NCBI RefSeq assembly: GCF_016907655.1
Contig: NZ_JAFBCL010000001.1
Coordinates: forward strand, 558,001 to 622,000
Source: Saccharothrix algeriensis
GTDB taxonomy: Bacteria; Actinomycetota; Actinomycetes; Mycobacteriales; Pseudonocardiaceae
Reading direction: 5' to 3'
Length of the DNA: 64,000 nt
The notes under the pieces were generated by a model, which worked only from the letters and a program-made list of their open reading frames with translations, searched no databases and was not told the DNA's origin. Positions within the stretch are counted from its first letter, which is position 1. Every line of letters starts with the position of its first letter. Both the position numbers and the translations under genes were made by a program. Positions 24,888 through 33,558 of this stretch are shown one piece after another.

Positions 24888-26246
24888 TCAGTGGGCGATG
24901 AAGACGTTCTTGGTGTCGGTGAACGCCGCCAGCGCGTCCGGCCCCAGCTCGCGCCCCAGGCCGGACTGCTTGAACCCGCCGAACGGCGTCCAGTAGCGCA
25001 CCGAGGAGTGCGAGTTGACCGACAGGTTCCCGGCCTCCACCGCGCGCGAGACGCGCAGCGCCCGCCCGACGTCCCGGGTCCAGATCGAGCCGGACAGCCC
25101 GTACTCGCTGTCGTTGGCCAGCCGCACGGCCTCGGCCTCGTCGGCGAACGGCAGCACCGCCACCACGGGCCCGAAGACCTCCTCCACGGCCACCGGGTCG
25201 TGCGGCGAGACGGGGGCGAGCACCGTGGGCGGGAACCAGAAACCGGGGCCGTCGGGCGCCGAGCCGCGGAACGCCACGGGCGCGTCGTCGGGCACGTAGG
25301 AGGACACCTTCGCCAGGTGCGCGGCCGAGATCAGCGGTCCCATCTCGGTGGCCTCGTCCTCCGGCGCGCCGACCACCACGCCCTTCACCGCCGGTTCCAG
25401 CAGCTCCATGAACCGGTCGTAGACCGACTCCTGCACGAGGACGCGCGAGCGCGCGCAGCAGTCCTGGCCCGCGTTGTCGAACACCCCGTGCGGCGCGGTG
25501 GCGGCGGCCCGCTCCAGGTCGGCGTCGGCGAACACGATGTTGGCCGACTTGCCGCCCAGCTCCAGCGTCACCCGCTTCACCCGGTCCGCGCAGCCGGCCA
25601 TGACCTGCTTGCCCACCCGCGTGGAACCGGTGAACACCACCTTGCGCACCGCCGGGTGGGTCACGAAGCGCTGCCCGACCACGGGCCCGGCGCCGGGCAG
25701 CACCTGGAACACGTCCTCCGGGATGCCCGCCTCGCGCGCCAGCTCGGCCAGCCGCAGCGCGGTCAGCGGCGTCAGCTCGGCGGGCTTGAGCACCACCGCG
25801 TTGCCCGCCGCCAGCGCGGGTGCGAAGCCCCAGACCGCGATCGGCATGGGGAAGTTCCACGGCACGATCACGCCGACCACGCCCAGCGGCTCCTGGAAGG
25901 TCACGTCCAGCCCGCCGGGGACGGGGATCTGCCTGCCGAACAGCCGTTCCGGCGCGGCGGAGTAGTAGTGCAGCACGTCGCGGACGTTGCCCGCCTCCCA
26001 CCGGGCGTTGCCGATGGTGTGCCCGGAGTTGCGCACCTCCAGGCGCGCCAGCTCCTCGACCGCGCCGTCCACCGCGTCGGCGAAGCGGCGCAGCAGCCGG
26101 GCCCGGTCGCCCGGCGCGACCGCCCGCCACGCGGGGAAGGCGGCCCGCGCGCGGGCGATCGCCGCGTCGGCCTCCTCCCGCGAGGCGAGGTCGACGCGGC
26201 GGATCAGCTCCTCGTTCGCCGGGTTGATCACGTCGAAGGTGGTCAT
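24888..26246 (-). CDS. NAD-dependent aldehyde dehydrogenase
   Basis: A 452-residue aldehyde dehydrogenase. VPWNFPMPIAVWGFAPALAA is the conserved entry, FTGSTRVGK the NAD loop, LELGGKSANIVF holds the general-base glutamate and NAGQDCCARSRV the catalytic cysteine. Unlike MmsA it has the standard ELGGK, so it is a hydrolytic, not CoA-acylating, enzyme. ATG 26246 overlaps the stop of the GATase gene by one base. In context it would oxidise a gamma-glutamyl aminoaldehyde (PuuC-like step). Confidence 0.9.
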   Translation of the reverse strand: MTTFDVINPANEELIRRVDLASREEADAAIARARAAFPAWRAVAPGDRARLLRRFADAVDGAVEELARLEVRNSGHTIGNARWEAGNVRDVLHYYSAAPERLFGRQIPVPGGLDVTFQEPLGVVGVIVPWNFPMPIAVWGFAPALAAGNAVVLKPAELTPLTALRLAELAREAGIPEDVFQVLPGAGPVVGQRFVTHPAVRKVVFTGSTRVGKQVMAGCADRVKRVTLELGGKSANIVFADADLERAAATAPHGVFDNAGQDCCARSRVLVQESVYDRFMELLEPAVKGVVVGAPEDEATEMGPLISAAHLAKVSSYVPDDAPVAFRGSAPDGPGFWFPPTVLAPVSPHDPVAVEEVFGPVVAVLPFADEAEAVRLANDSEYGLSGSIWTRDVGRALRVSRAVEAGNLSVNSHSSVRYWTPFGGFKQSGLGRELGPDALAAFTDTKNVFIAH

Positions 26247-26941
26247 CACGCGCCTTTCCGCACGGCGTCGACGAGAGCCGCGAACAGCCGGTCCTCGCGA
26301 TCGGCCTCGGGGTGGGACTGGACGCCCAGCGCGAACCGCAGCGCGGGCAGCTCGACGGCCTCCACCGTGCCGTCGGGCGCGGTGGCCACGACCTCCAACC
26401 CGGCGCCGACGCGGTCGAGGGCCTGGTGGTGGTGGCACAGCACGGACAGGGACGGGCCGACGATCCCGGCCAGCGCGCTGCCGGGCGCCACCGCCAGGTC
26501 GACCGGCTCGTACACGGCGGGCGTCACGTTGTGGCCCCCGACGTGCTGGCGCAGCGTGCCGCCGAGCACCACGTTGAGCACCTGGGCGCCCCGGCACACC
26601 GCCAGCAGCGGCAGGTCCAGCTCCAGCGCGGCGCGCGCCAGCGCCGTCTCGGCCTCGTCCCGCTCCGGGTCGGGCGGGCCGGTGCGCGGGTCCCGGGCCG
26701 CGCCGTACCGGGCGGGGTCGACGTCCGCGCCGCCCGCGAGCACCAGGCCGTCGAGGAACCCGGCGGCGCGCGCGGTCCAGTCGACCACCGGCGGCAGCAG
26801 CACGGGGCGACCGCCCGCCCGCACCACCGCGTCGAGGTAGGTCCGGTGCAGCACGGCGGCTTCGGCGTCCCAGACGCCGAACCTCGCGCGCTGGAGGTAG
26901 GTGCTGATGCCGATGAGCGGCTCAGAGCCGTTCGAAGCCAC
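26246..26941 (-). CDS. class I GATase-like gamma-glutamyl hydrolase (PuuD type)
   Basis: A 231-residue peptidase C26 enzyme. LDGLVLAGGADVDPARYG is typical of PuuD-like gamma-glutamyl-GABA hydrolases, the catalytic cysteine is in LLAVCRGAQVLNVVLGG (about residue 117), and the His-Glu pair is in GVQSHPEAD (about residue 211). It would release glutamate from a gamma-glutamylated product. GTG 26941 starts inside the last codons of the glutamine-synthetase-like gene (20-bp overlap). Confidence 0.9.
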   Translation of the reverse strand: MASNGSEPLIGISTYLQRARFGVWDAEAAVLHRTYLDAVVRAGGRPVLLPPVVDWTARAAGFLDGLVLAGGADVDPARYGAARDPRTGPPDPERDEAETALARAALELDLPLLAVCRGAQVLNVVLGGTLRQHVGGHNVTPAVYEPVDLAVAPGSALAGIVGPSLSVLCHHHQALDRVGAGLEVVATAPDGTVEAVELPALRFALGVQSHPEADREDRLFAALVDAVRKGA

Positions 26942-28262
26942 GGACGCGCTCCCAGTCGGTCACCGCCGAGTCGTACGCCGCCAGCTCCACCCGGGCGGCG
27001 TTGAGGTAGTGGTCCACCACGTCCGAGCCGAACGCGTCGCGCGCGATCGCGCTGCCCCGCAGCAGCGACGCCGCGTCGCGCAGCGTCGTCGGCACGGTGG
27101 CGCGGTCGGAGGCGTAGGCGTTGCCGACGAACCCGTCCTCCAGGTCGAGGTCGTTCTCGACGCCGTGGAGCCCCGCCGCGAGCAGCGCCGCCACCGCCAG
27201 GTAGGGGTTGACGTCCCCGCCGGGCACCCGGTTCTCGAACCGCAGCGACGGGCCGTGCCCGACCACCCGCAGCGCGCAGGTCCGGTTGTCGCGGCCCCAC
27301 GCGACGGCGGTCGGCGCGAAGCTGCCGGGGGCGAAGCGCTTGTAGGAGTTGATGTTCGGCGCGAGGAAGCAGGTCAGCTCGCGCAGCGCGGCGAGCTGGC
27401 CGGCGAGGAAGGACCGCATCAGCGCCGACATCCCGCCGCCCTCGGCGAAGACCGGCTCGCCGTCGGCCGAGCGCAGGCTCAGGTGGACGTGGCAGGAGTT
27501 GCCCTCGCGCTCGTCGTACTTGGCCATGAACGTCAGGGACTTGCCGTGCTGCGCCGCGATCTCCTTGGCGCCGGTCTTGTAGACGCTGTGGTTGTCGCAC
27601 GTGGCCAGCGCTTCCCCGTACCGGAAGGTGATCTCGTGCTGGCCGGGGTGGCACTCGCCCTTGGCGGACTCGACCTGCAGGCCCGCGCCCGCCATGTGGT
27701 TGCGGATGTCGCGCAGCAGCGGCTCGACGCGCCCGGTGCCCAGCAGCGAGTAGTCGACGTTGTACCGGTTGGCCGGGGTGAGCCCGCGGTAGCCGCGGTC
27801 CCAAGCCTGCTCGTAGGTGTCGTCGAAGACGATGAACTCCAGCTCCGTGCCGACGAACGCCCGCAGGCCCAGCGCGTCGAGGCGGTCGAGCTGGCGGCGC
27901 AGGACCTGCCGCGGCGAGGGGGCCACCGGCTCGCCGCCCTCCCGCACCACGTCGCACAGCACCAGGGCGGTGCCCTCGTGCCACGGCACGCGGCGCAGCG
28001 TGGCCAGGTCGGGTCTCATCACGAAGTCGCCGTACCCGGACGCCCACGACGACATCGCGTAGCCGTCGACGGTGTTCATGTCGGCGTCCACCGCCAGCAG
28101 GTAGTCGCAGCCCTCGGCGGCGTGCTCCAGGACCTCGCCCAGGAAGTACCGCGCGGCGCAGCGCTTGCCCTGGAGGCGCCCCTGCATGTCGACGATCGCC
28201 ACGAGGACGGTGTCGACCTCCCCGGCGTCGACCAGCTCGCGCAACTCCTCCACGGTGAGCAT
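26922..28262 (-). CDS. glutamine synthetase-like gamma-glutamylamine ligase
   Basis: A 446-residue GlnA-fold ATP-dependent ligase. GTELEFIVFDDTYEQAW carries metal-binding glutamates, GNSCHVHLSLR the ATP/Glu-site histidines and SLRFENRVPGGDVNPYLAVA the C-terminal signature. It lacks the adenylylation loop of assimilatory GlnA. With a PuuD-type hydrolase, aldehyde dehydrogenase and amine permease beside it, it most likely glutamylates ethanolamine or a polyamine, like Streptomyces GlnA4 or GlnA3. ATG 28262 is chosen because GGAGG lies eight bases upstream; an in-frame TTG at 28277 is less likely. Confidence 0.9.
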   Translation of the reverse strand: MLTVEELRELVDAGEVDTVLVAIVDMQGRLQGKRCAARYFLGEVLEHAAEGCDYLLAVDADMNTVDGYAMSSWASGYGDFVMRPDLATLRRVPWHEGTALVLCDVVREGGEPVAPSPRQVLRRQLDRLDALGLRAFVGTELEFIVFDDTYEQAWDRGYRGLTPANRYNVDYSLLGTGRVEPLLRDIRNHMAGAGLQVESAKGECHPGQHEITFRYGEALATCDNHSVYKTGAKEIAAQHGKSLTFMAKYDEREGNSCHVHLSLRSADGEPVFAEGGGMSALMRSFLAGQLAALRELTCFLAPNINSYKRFAPGSFAPTAVAWGRDNRTCALRVVGHGPSLRFENRVPGGDVNPYLAVAALLAAGLHGVENDLDLEDGFVGNAYASDRATVPTTLRDAASLLRGSAIARDAFGSDVVDHYLNAARVELAAYDSAVTDWERVRGFERL

Positions 28263-28370
28263 CCGCAGTGCCTCCAAAGGTATGCCGGCGAGCCATTGGC
28301 CGCCTCATCCTGGCACCGCCGGGTGAGGGCCGCCAGCCTCCGGCGGGCGGCGGGTTCGCGCCCCGGTTGA

Positions 28371-28382
28371 CACACCGGTGTG
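28371..28382. promoter_or_regulatory. palindrome CACACCGGTGTG in divergent promoter
   Basis: A perfect 12-bp palindrome preceded by TTGA sits in the 165-bp gap between the ligase operon and the permease gene. It is the best operator candidate for the FadR-type regulator encoded at the end of the operon, though it is not a canonical FadR consensus. Confidence 0.4.
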
Positions 28383-28427
28383 ACCCGCGCCACCCTCGAC
28401 CGTGCGCCGCCGACCAGGGGAGCGCGG

Positions 28428-29843
28428 ATGGGCGAGCACGTCGAGTACGAGAAGGTGGGCAGCGACTACCTGGAGCGCCGGCGGCTCAAGCGCGGCGCGG
28501 CGGGCTGGGTGCTGCTCGCCGGGCTCGGGGTCTCCTACGTGATCTCCGGCGACTTCGCCGGGTGGAACTTCGGCCTCGCCCAGGGCGGCTGGGGCGGCCT
28601 GCTGATCGCGACCGCGCTGATGGCGACCATGTACGCGGGCATGGTGTTCGGCCTGGCCGAGCTGGCCGCCGCGCTGCCCGTCGCCGGGGCCGGGTACGGC
28701 TTCGCCCGGCGCGCGCTGGGCCCGCTGGGCGGGTTCGCGACCGGTGTCGCGATCCTCGTCGAGTACGCCATCGCGCCCGCCGCCATCTCGGTGTTCATCG
28801 GCGGGTACGTCGAGGCCCTGGGGCTGTTCGGGCTGGCCAACTCGTGGCCGGTGCACCTGGTCTGCTTCGCGGTCTTCGTCGGCGTGCACCTGTACGGGGT
28901 GGGCGAGGCGCTGCGGCTGATGTTCGCCATCACCGCCGTCGCGGTGGTCGCCCTGCTGGCGTTCGTCGTCGGGATGATCCCGAAGTTCGACGCCGACAAG
29001 CTGTTCGACCTCGCCGGCGGCGACGGGTTCCTGCCGTTCGGGTTCACCGGCGCGCTGGGCGCCCTGGTCTACGCGATCTGGTTCTTCCTCGCCGTGGAGG
29101 GCGTCCCGCTGGCCGCCGAGGAGGCCCGCGACCCCCGGCGCGACGTGCCGCGCGGCATCGTCGCCGCGCTGGCGGTGCTGCTGCTGTTCGCCGGCGCCAT
29201 CCTGGTGCTGGCGCCCGGCGGGGCCGGGTCGGAGGCGCTCCGGGCGTCGGACAACCCGCTGCCCGACGCCGTGCGCGCGGCCTACGGCGGGGACAACGCG
29301 CTGGCGCGGGTGGTGGGCCACGTCGGCCTGGCCGGGCTGGTGGCGAGCTTCTTCTCGATCATCTTCGCCTACTCGCGGCAGCTGTTCGCGCTGTCGCGGG
29401 CGGGCTACCTGCCGCGGTGGCTGTCCAGGACGGGCCGGCGCGGGACGCCCCACTGGGCGCTGGTCGTGCCGGGGGTGATCGGGTTCGCGCTGGCGGCGCT
29501 GACCCGCGACGGGGCGCGGCTGATCAACATCGCGGTGTTCGGCGCGGCGCTGTCCTACGTGCTGATGATGGTGTCGCACATCGTGCTGCGGATCCGGGAG
29601 CCGGGGCTGGAGCGGCCCTACCGCACGCCGGGCGGCGTGGTGACCACCGGCGTCGCCCTGGTGCTGGCCGTGGCGGCGGTGGTGGCCACGTTCGTCGTCG
29701 ACGAGCTGGCCGCCGGCGTCACGGCGGGCATCCTCGCGGTGGCGCTGGCGCACTTCTGGTTCCACAGCAGGCGCCACCTGGTCGCCGCCGCCCCGGAGGA
29801 GCGGTTCGCGGCCGACGAGCGGGCGCGGCGCGAGGCGGGCTGA
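28428..29843 (+). CDS. APC-superfamily permease, ethanolamine-permease type
   Basis: A 471-residue membrane transporter with about 12 hydrophobic segments. The N-terminal LGVSYVISGDFAGWNFGLAQ and YAIWFFLAVEGVPLAAEE are close to the ethanolamine permease subfamily of the APC family. ATG 28428 has AGGGGAG upstream; a GTG at 28380 would add an unlikely Arg/Pro-rich extension. Divergent from the ligase-hydrolase-dehydrogenase operon, so it is the probable uptake system for the amine that the operon degrades. The hydrophilic tail ends with a basic-acidic segment. Confidence 0.88.
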   Translation: MGEHVEYEKVGSDYLERRRLKRGAAGWVLLAGLGVSYVISGDFAGWNFGLAQGGWGGLLIATALMATMYAGMVFGLAELAAALPVAGAGYGFARRALGPLGGFATGVAILVEYAIAPAAISVFIGGYVEALGLFGLANSWPVHLVCFAVFVGVHLYGVGEALRLMFAITAVAVVALLAFVVGMIPKFDADKLFDLAGGDGFLPFGFTGALGALVYAIWFFLAVEGVPLAAEEARDPRRDVPRGIVAALAVLLLFAGAILVLAPGGAGSEALRASDNPLPDAVRAAYGGDNALARVVGHVGLAGLVASFFSIIFAYSRQLFALSRAGYLPRWLSRTGRRGTPHWALVVPGVIGFALAALTRDGARLINIAVFGAALSYVLMMVSHIVLRIREPGLERPYRTPGGVVTTGVALVLAVAAVVATFVVDELAAGVTAGILAVALAHFWFHSRRHLVAAAPEERFAADERARREAG

Positions 29844-29882
29844 GGTTGCGCCGGGGGCGCCCGCCCCTGGCAGGATCGCGGT

Positions 29883-30746
29883 GTGAGTGACATTCAACGA
29901 GTTGGAGTGGTGGGGTCCGGGCTCATGGGCTCCGGCATCGCCGAGGTCTGCGCGCGCGCCGGCCTGGACGTGCTGGTCGCCGAGGTGAACCCGGACGCCA
30001 CCGAGGCCGCGAAGGGGCGGATCGCCTCGTCGTTGGGCAGGGGTGTGCGCAGCGGCAAGCTGACCGCCGAGGACCGGGACGCCGCACTGGAGCGCCTCCG
30101 GTTCACCACCGACCTCGCCGACTTCGCCGACCGGAACCTGGTCGTCGAGGCCGTCGCGGAGAACGAGCAGGTCAAGACCGACGTCTTCACCGCGCTGGAC
30201 AAGGTCGTGGAGGACCCGGGCGCGATCTTCGCGTCGAACACGTCCTCCATCCCGATCATGAAGCTGGGCATGGCGACCGGCCGGCCGGAGCAGGTCATCG
30301 GGGTGCACTTCTTCAACCCGGTGCCGGTGCTCAAGCTGGTGGAGCTGGTGCCCTCGCTGCTGACCGGCGAGCGGACGCGGGCGCGCGCCGAGGCGTTCGT
30401 GACCGGCGTGCTGCACAAGGAGGTCATCCGGTCGCAGGACCGGGCCGGGTTCGTGGTCAACGCCCTGCTGATCCCCTACCTGCTGTCCGCGATCCGGATG
30501 CTGGAGTCGGGCTTCGCCAGCGCCGCCGACATCGACACCGGCATGGTGCTCGGCTGCGCGCACCCGATGGGGCCGCTGCGCCTGGCCGACCTGATCGGCC
30601 TGGACACCACCAAGGCCATCGCCGAGTCGATGTACGAGGAGTTCAAGGAGCCGCTGTACTCGCCGCCGCCGCTGCTGCTGCGCATGGTGGACGCGGGCCT
30701 GCTGGGCAAGAAGAGCGGGCGCGGGTTCCACGACTACTCGGCCTGA
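29883..30746 (+). CDS. 3-hydroxybutyryl-CoA dehydrogenase
   Basis: A 287-residue two-domain dehydrogenase. The Rossmann motif VGVVGSGLMGSGIAEVCA opens the protein, the catalytic histidine is in GVHFFNPVPVLKLVELV, and the C-terminal helical domain starts at DRAGFVVNALLIPYLLSAI. It interconverts acetoacetyl-CoA and 3-hydroxybutyryl-CoA (NAD or NADP). GTG 29883 has no ribosome site, and an imperfect GGGGGCGCCCGCCCC hairpin (about 29851-29872) precedes it, so transcription may start just upstream with a leaderless message. Confidence 0.92.
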   Translation: MSDIQRVGVVGSGLMGSGIAEVCARAGLDVLVAEVNPDATEAAKGRIASSLGRGVRSGKLTAEDRDAALERLRFTTDLADFADRNLVVEAVAENEQVKTDVFTALDKVVEDPGAIFASNTSSIPIMKLGMATGRPEQVIGVHFFNPVPVLKLVELVPSLLTGERTRARAEAFVTGVLHKEVIRSQDRAGFVVNALLIPYLLSAIRMLESGFASAADIDTGMVLGCAHPMGPLRLADLIGLDTTKAIAESMYEEFKEPLYSPPPLLLRMVDAGLLGKKSGRGFHDYSA

Positions 30747-30764
30747 GCAGCACCCGGACCGGTT

Positions 30765-30859
30765 CCCCGGCGCGAGCCGGTCCGGACACCCCGGCGCGAG
30801 CCGGTCCGGTCCGCCCGGCCGCGCGAGCCGGCCCGACCCCGGTCGCGCGAGCCGGTCCG
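30765..30859. repeat. four ~24-bp tandem direct repeats
   Basis: Units CCCCGGCGCGAGCCGGTCCG plus one base at 30765-30785 and 30789-30809 are identical. Degenerate units follow at about 30814-30835 and 30837-30859. All share the GCGCGAGCCGG core. The array sits after the 3-hydroxybutyryl-CoA dehydrogenase and runs into a terminator hairpin. Confidence 0.7.
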
Positions 30860-30889
30860 CGGGTCTCCGAGGCGATCCCGGAGACCCGC
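30859..30889. terminator. bidirectional terminator hairpin
   Basis: A perfect 11-bp stem GCGGGTCTCCG / CGGAGACCCGC (30859-30869 with 30879-30889) around a nine-base loop, seven bases before the stop codon of the convergent prenyltransferase gene. Confidence 0.75.
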
Positions 30890-30895
30890 GCGCCG

Positions 30896-32023
30896 TCACG
30901 CGTGCGCGCCGTCCACCGCCGTGTTGTAGACCCCGAACCGGAAGTAGACGCCGAGGTCCGGGCGGCGGGTGGCCGTGCGGAAGCTCAGCAGCTCGTGCAT
31001 CCCGGTCATCGAGTCCAGCGGTCGGGGCGCGAGCGCGCGCGCCACGTCCAGGTACTGCCGGTGGTCGACGCCGAACCGGCGCATGACCGAGGTGACGCGC
31101 GCGGCGGCGTCCGCGTCGGAGGCCACCTCGCTGGGCAGCCGCAGGTAGACGTTGGCCTCCTCCGGCCCGTCGCCGCCGGAGCGGAACGCCAGGCACGTCA
31201 TGGGCTCGTTGTCGGGCAGCGCCGGCGAGCCGTACACGTCCCGGTACGCCGGCTCGGCCAGCACCGGGTCGTGGGTGCGGGCCAGCGACGCCACCCGGTC
31301 CAGGTCCACCCGGCCGGTGTGCCGGAAGTAGACCTTCACCCGCGCCTGCGGGCCGTCCACCAGGTCCAGCGCGACGAACTCCAGCTCGTGCCCCTCGTCG
31401 GCCAGGTCGGCGCACTGCTCGGCGACGCCCGCCCAGGCGGTCGCCAGGCCCAGCCGGCCCATCGCCGAGCGCATCACCTCGGGCACGGCGTCCCGGCCGT
31501 GCGCCTGGGGGTTGAGGTAGACCTTGTAGCGCGGCGCCTCGCCGGCGCGGCAGGCCAGCGAGTGCCACACCGTCGGCCGGAACGGCTCCGGGTCGTCCAC
31601 GACGAACAGGTCCTCCACCGCGTCGTACCGGGCCAACGAGACACCCGGCCGCCCCGCCAGCGAGCGGGTCAGCTCCCGGCCCGCGTCCTGCGCCGCCCGC
31701 GCCGTGGGCGCCGCGCCCAGCGATTCGAACAGCACCCGCGCCTCCGGCACGCCGCCGCGCCAGCTCACCGAGAACTCCACCGGGAATCCGTCCCGGGAAA
31801 CGAACGACGGATATGCGCAGCGCGCTCCGATCGGGCGGTCGGCCCAGTCGCCGAGCAACGCTCCCAGTTCGGCCGTCGACCGCGCCGACGACTCGGCGGA
31901 GAAACCCAGCGCGGCACCGATGGCGCGCCATTTGTCCCGCATGAACTCCCGATAGGTTGAATCCGATGCACTGAACAGGCCCTCACGGCGTGAGGCCCGA
32001 GCCACAACGGCAGAACTGGACAC
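30896..32023 (-). CDS. DMATS-type aromatic (indole/tryptophan) prenyltransferase
   Basis: A 375-residue ABBA-fold prenyltransferase. The repeated beta-strand motifs of the barrel are visible: YKVYLNPQAHG, ARVKVYFRHTG, EANVYLRLPSE and DLGVYFRFGVYNT. These and MHELLSFRTATRRPDLG are typical of the bacterial dimethylallyltryptophan synthase family. It transfers dimethylallyl from DMAPP to an indole, most likely tryptophan. GTG 32023 is chosen because GGAGGT lies upstream. Divergent across 124 bp from a flavin monooxygenase gene, as in the Streptomyces coelicolor SCO7467/SCO7468 pair, where 5-dimethylallyltryptophan is converted to an indole-acetaldoxime. The prenylation position cannot be read here. 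Confidence 0.88.
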   Translation of the reverse strand: MSSSAVVARASRREGLFSASDSTYREFMRDKWRAIGAALGFSAESSARSTAELGALLGDWADRPIGARCAYPSFVSRDGFPVEFSVSWRGGVPEARVLFESLGAAPTARAAQDAGRELTRSLAGRPGVSLARYDAVEDLFVVDDPEPFRPTVWHSLACRAGEAPRYKVYLNPQAHGRDAVPEVMRSAMGRLGLATAWAGVAEQCADLADEGHELEFVALDLVDGPQARVKVYFRHTGRVDLDRVASLARTHDPVLAEPAYRDVYGSPALPDNEPMTCLAFRSGGDGPEEANVYLRLPSEVASDADAAARVTSVMRRFGVDHRQYLDVARALAPRPLDSMTGMHELLSFRTATRRPDLGVYFRFGVYNTAVDGAHA

Positions 32024-32147
32024 TAGGCACCTCCGGGCGCAAGGCTTACCCGGTGAACAGGGCGCACGCAATGGAGGATCGGGTGGCCGACGCAGATCAC
32101 ACCACCCGACCGGCGGGCACGCTGCGTGATCTGGTTGAGCCGAAAGG

Positions 32148-33521
32148 GTGGCGTCACTTGTGGCTGTTTTCCCCGTGAGTCAATACGCCGAACGTCCCAT
32201 TCATGATCACACCTGCGTGATCGGCGCCGGCGTCTCGGGGCTCGCGGTCGCCGGAACGCTCCACGGCCGAGGCTTGCCGGTCACGGTTCTGGAACGATCC
32301 ACGGGCATCGGCGGCCTCTGGCGGCACCCGGACCCGGCCGAACCCGGCCCGGCCTACCCGTCGCTGCACCTGAACACCTCCGCCAAGCTCACCGGGTACG
32401 ACGACTTCCCGATGCCGGCCGACTTCCCGCGCTACCCGCGACACGACCAGGTGGCCTCCTACCTGCGGAGTTACGCGGATCACAAGGGCGTGACCGGGCT
32501 GGTGGAGCTGGGCGCGGAGGTCGAGGCGCTGGCCCGGGAGCCCGAGGGCACGTGGGTGGTGACCACGCGTCACCACGACGGCTCCCGCCGGCGGCGCAGG
32601 TTCGGCCACGTGGTCGTCGCGACCGGTCACCACTGGTCCCCGCGGGTGCCGTCGATCCCGGGGGACGAGACGTTCCCCGGTCGCAGAACGCACTCGTTCG
32701 ACTACTCCGGCCCGGCCGTCCACGCGGGCAGACGGGTGGTCGTGGTCGGGTTCGGGAACTCGGCCGCGGACATCTCGGTCGAATTGTCCAGGGTGGCCGC
32801 GAAAACCGTGCTGGTGCAGCGGCGGGGCGTGCACGTGGTGCCCAAGACAATGCTCGGCATTCCCATCGACGAGATCGCGTCGGCCCCGTGGTGGGCCCGC
32901 CTGGGGCTGCCCGAACAACGCCGCCTGATCGAGCTGCTGCTGCGCCTGATGCGCGGCCGGCTGAGCGACTACGGGCTGGCCGAACCGGACCACCGCGTCT
33001 TCGGCGGGGCCCTCACCATATCCGACGAGCTGCTCAGCCGGATCAACCACGGGGCGCTGGTGGTGAAGCCCGCGATCGACCGGATCGTGAACTCCGTCGT
33101 ACATTTCGCCGACGGCAGCGCGGAAGCGGCGGACGACCTGGTCTACTGCACCGGTTATCGGATCGAATTCCCGTTCCTGCCGTCCGAATGGGTGTTCGAA
33201 CCGGCGGGCCGGGTCGCGCTCTACCAGCGGGTCGTGTCGCCGGTCCAGCCGGACCTCTACTTCGCCGGCCTGATCCGGCCGTTCGGCGCGATCACCCGGC
33301 TCGTGCAGGCCCAGGCGGAGTGGATCGCCGACCTCGTGGAGGGCGTCGCGGAGCTGCCCTCCCCGCGGGTGATGCGCCGGGAGGTCGACGCGCACCTGGC
33401 GGCGGCCGCCGCGCGCTACGGCCCGTCGGCGGCGGACTCGGTCCAGGTGGACTTCGCCGCGTACCTGGCGGCGCTGCGCGCGCAGCGCCGCTCCTCGGTG
33501 CTGACCACCCGCCGCGGCTGA
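32148..33521 (+). CDS. flavin-containing monooxygenase, partner of the prenyltransferase
   Basis: A 457-residue class B flavoprotein monooxygenase. FAD motif GAGVSGLAVAG (about residue 27), FMO identifying motif FPGRRTHSFDY (about 182), NADPH motif GFGNSA (about 200) and late YCTGY (about 338) are all present. By analogy with the S. coelicolor pair it would N-oxidise prenyl-tryptophan to the aldoxime. Start choice is uncertain: GTG at 32148, 32160 or 32175 are in frame, and AAAGG at 32143 best serves 32160. Confidence 0.87.
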   Translation: MASLVAVFPVSQYAERPIHDHTCVIGAGVSGLAVAGTLHGRGLPVTVLERSTGIGGLWRHPDPAEPGPAYPSLHLNTSAKLTGYDDFPMPADFPRYPRHDQVASYLRSYADHKGVTGLVELGAEVEALAREPEGTWVVTTRHHDGSRRRRRFGHVVVATGHHWSPRVPSIPGDETFPGRRTHSFDYSGPAVHAGRRVVVVGFGNSAADISVELSRVAAKTVLVQRRGVHVVPKTMLGIPIDEIASAPWWARLGLPEQRRLIELLLRLMRGRLSDYGLAEPDHRVFGGALTISDELLSRINHGALVVKPAIDRIVNSVVHFADGSAEAADDLVYCTGYRIEFPFLPSEWVFEPAGRVALYQRVVSPVQPDLYFAGLIRPFGAITRLVQAQAEWIADLVEGVAELPSPRVMRREVDAHLAAAAARYGPSAADSVQVDFAAYLAALRAQRRSSVLTTRRG

Positions 33522-33558
33522 GGCGCGGGCGCGGTCGGGCGCCCGCCCGGCCGCGCCT
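33521..33558. terminator. terminator-like hairpin between convergent genes
   Basis: AGGCGCGG (33521-33528) pairs with CCGCGCCT (33551-33558), with further internal GC pairing, spanning the 35-bp gap between the monooxygenase and cvnD stop codons. Confidence 0.55.

Noticed and set aside
24888-26246. Second mmsA-like CoA-acylating dehydrogenase
   Set aside because: It has the general-base glutamate motif ELGGK and double cysteine typical of hydrolytic aldehyde dehydrogenases, unlike the mmsA product at 3737-5227.
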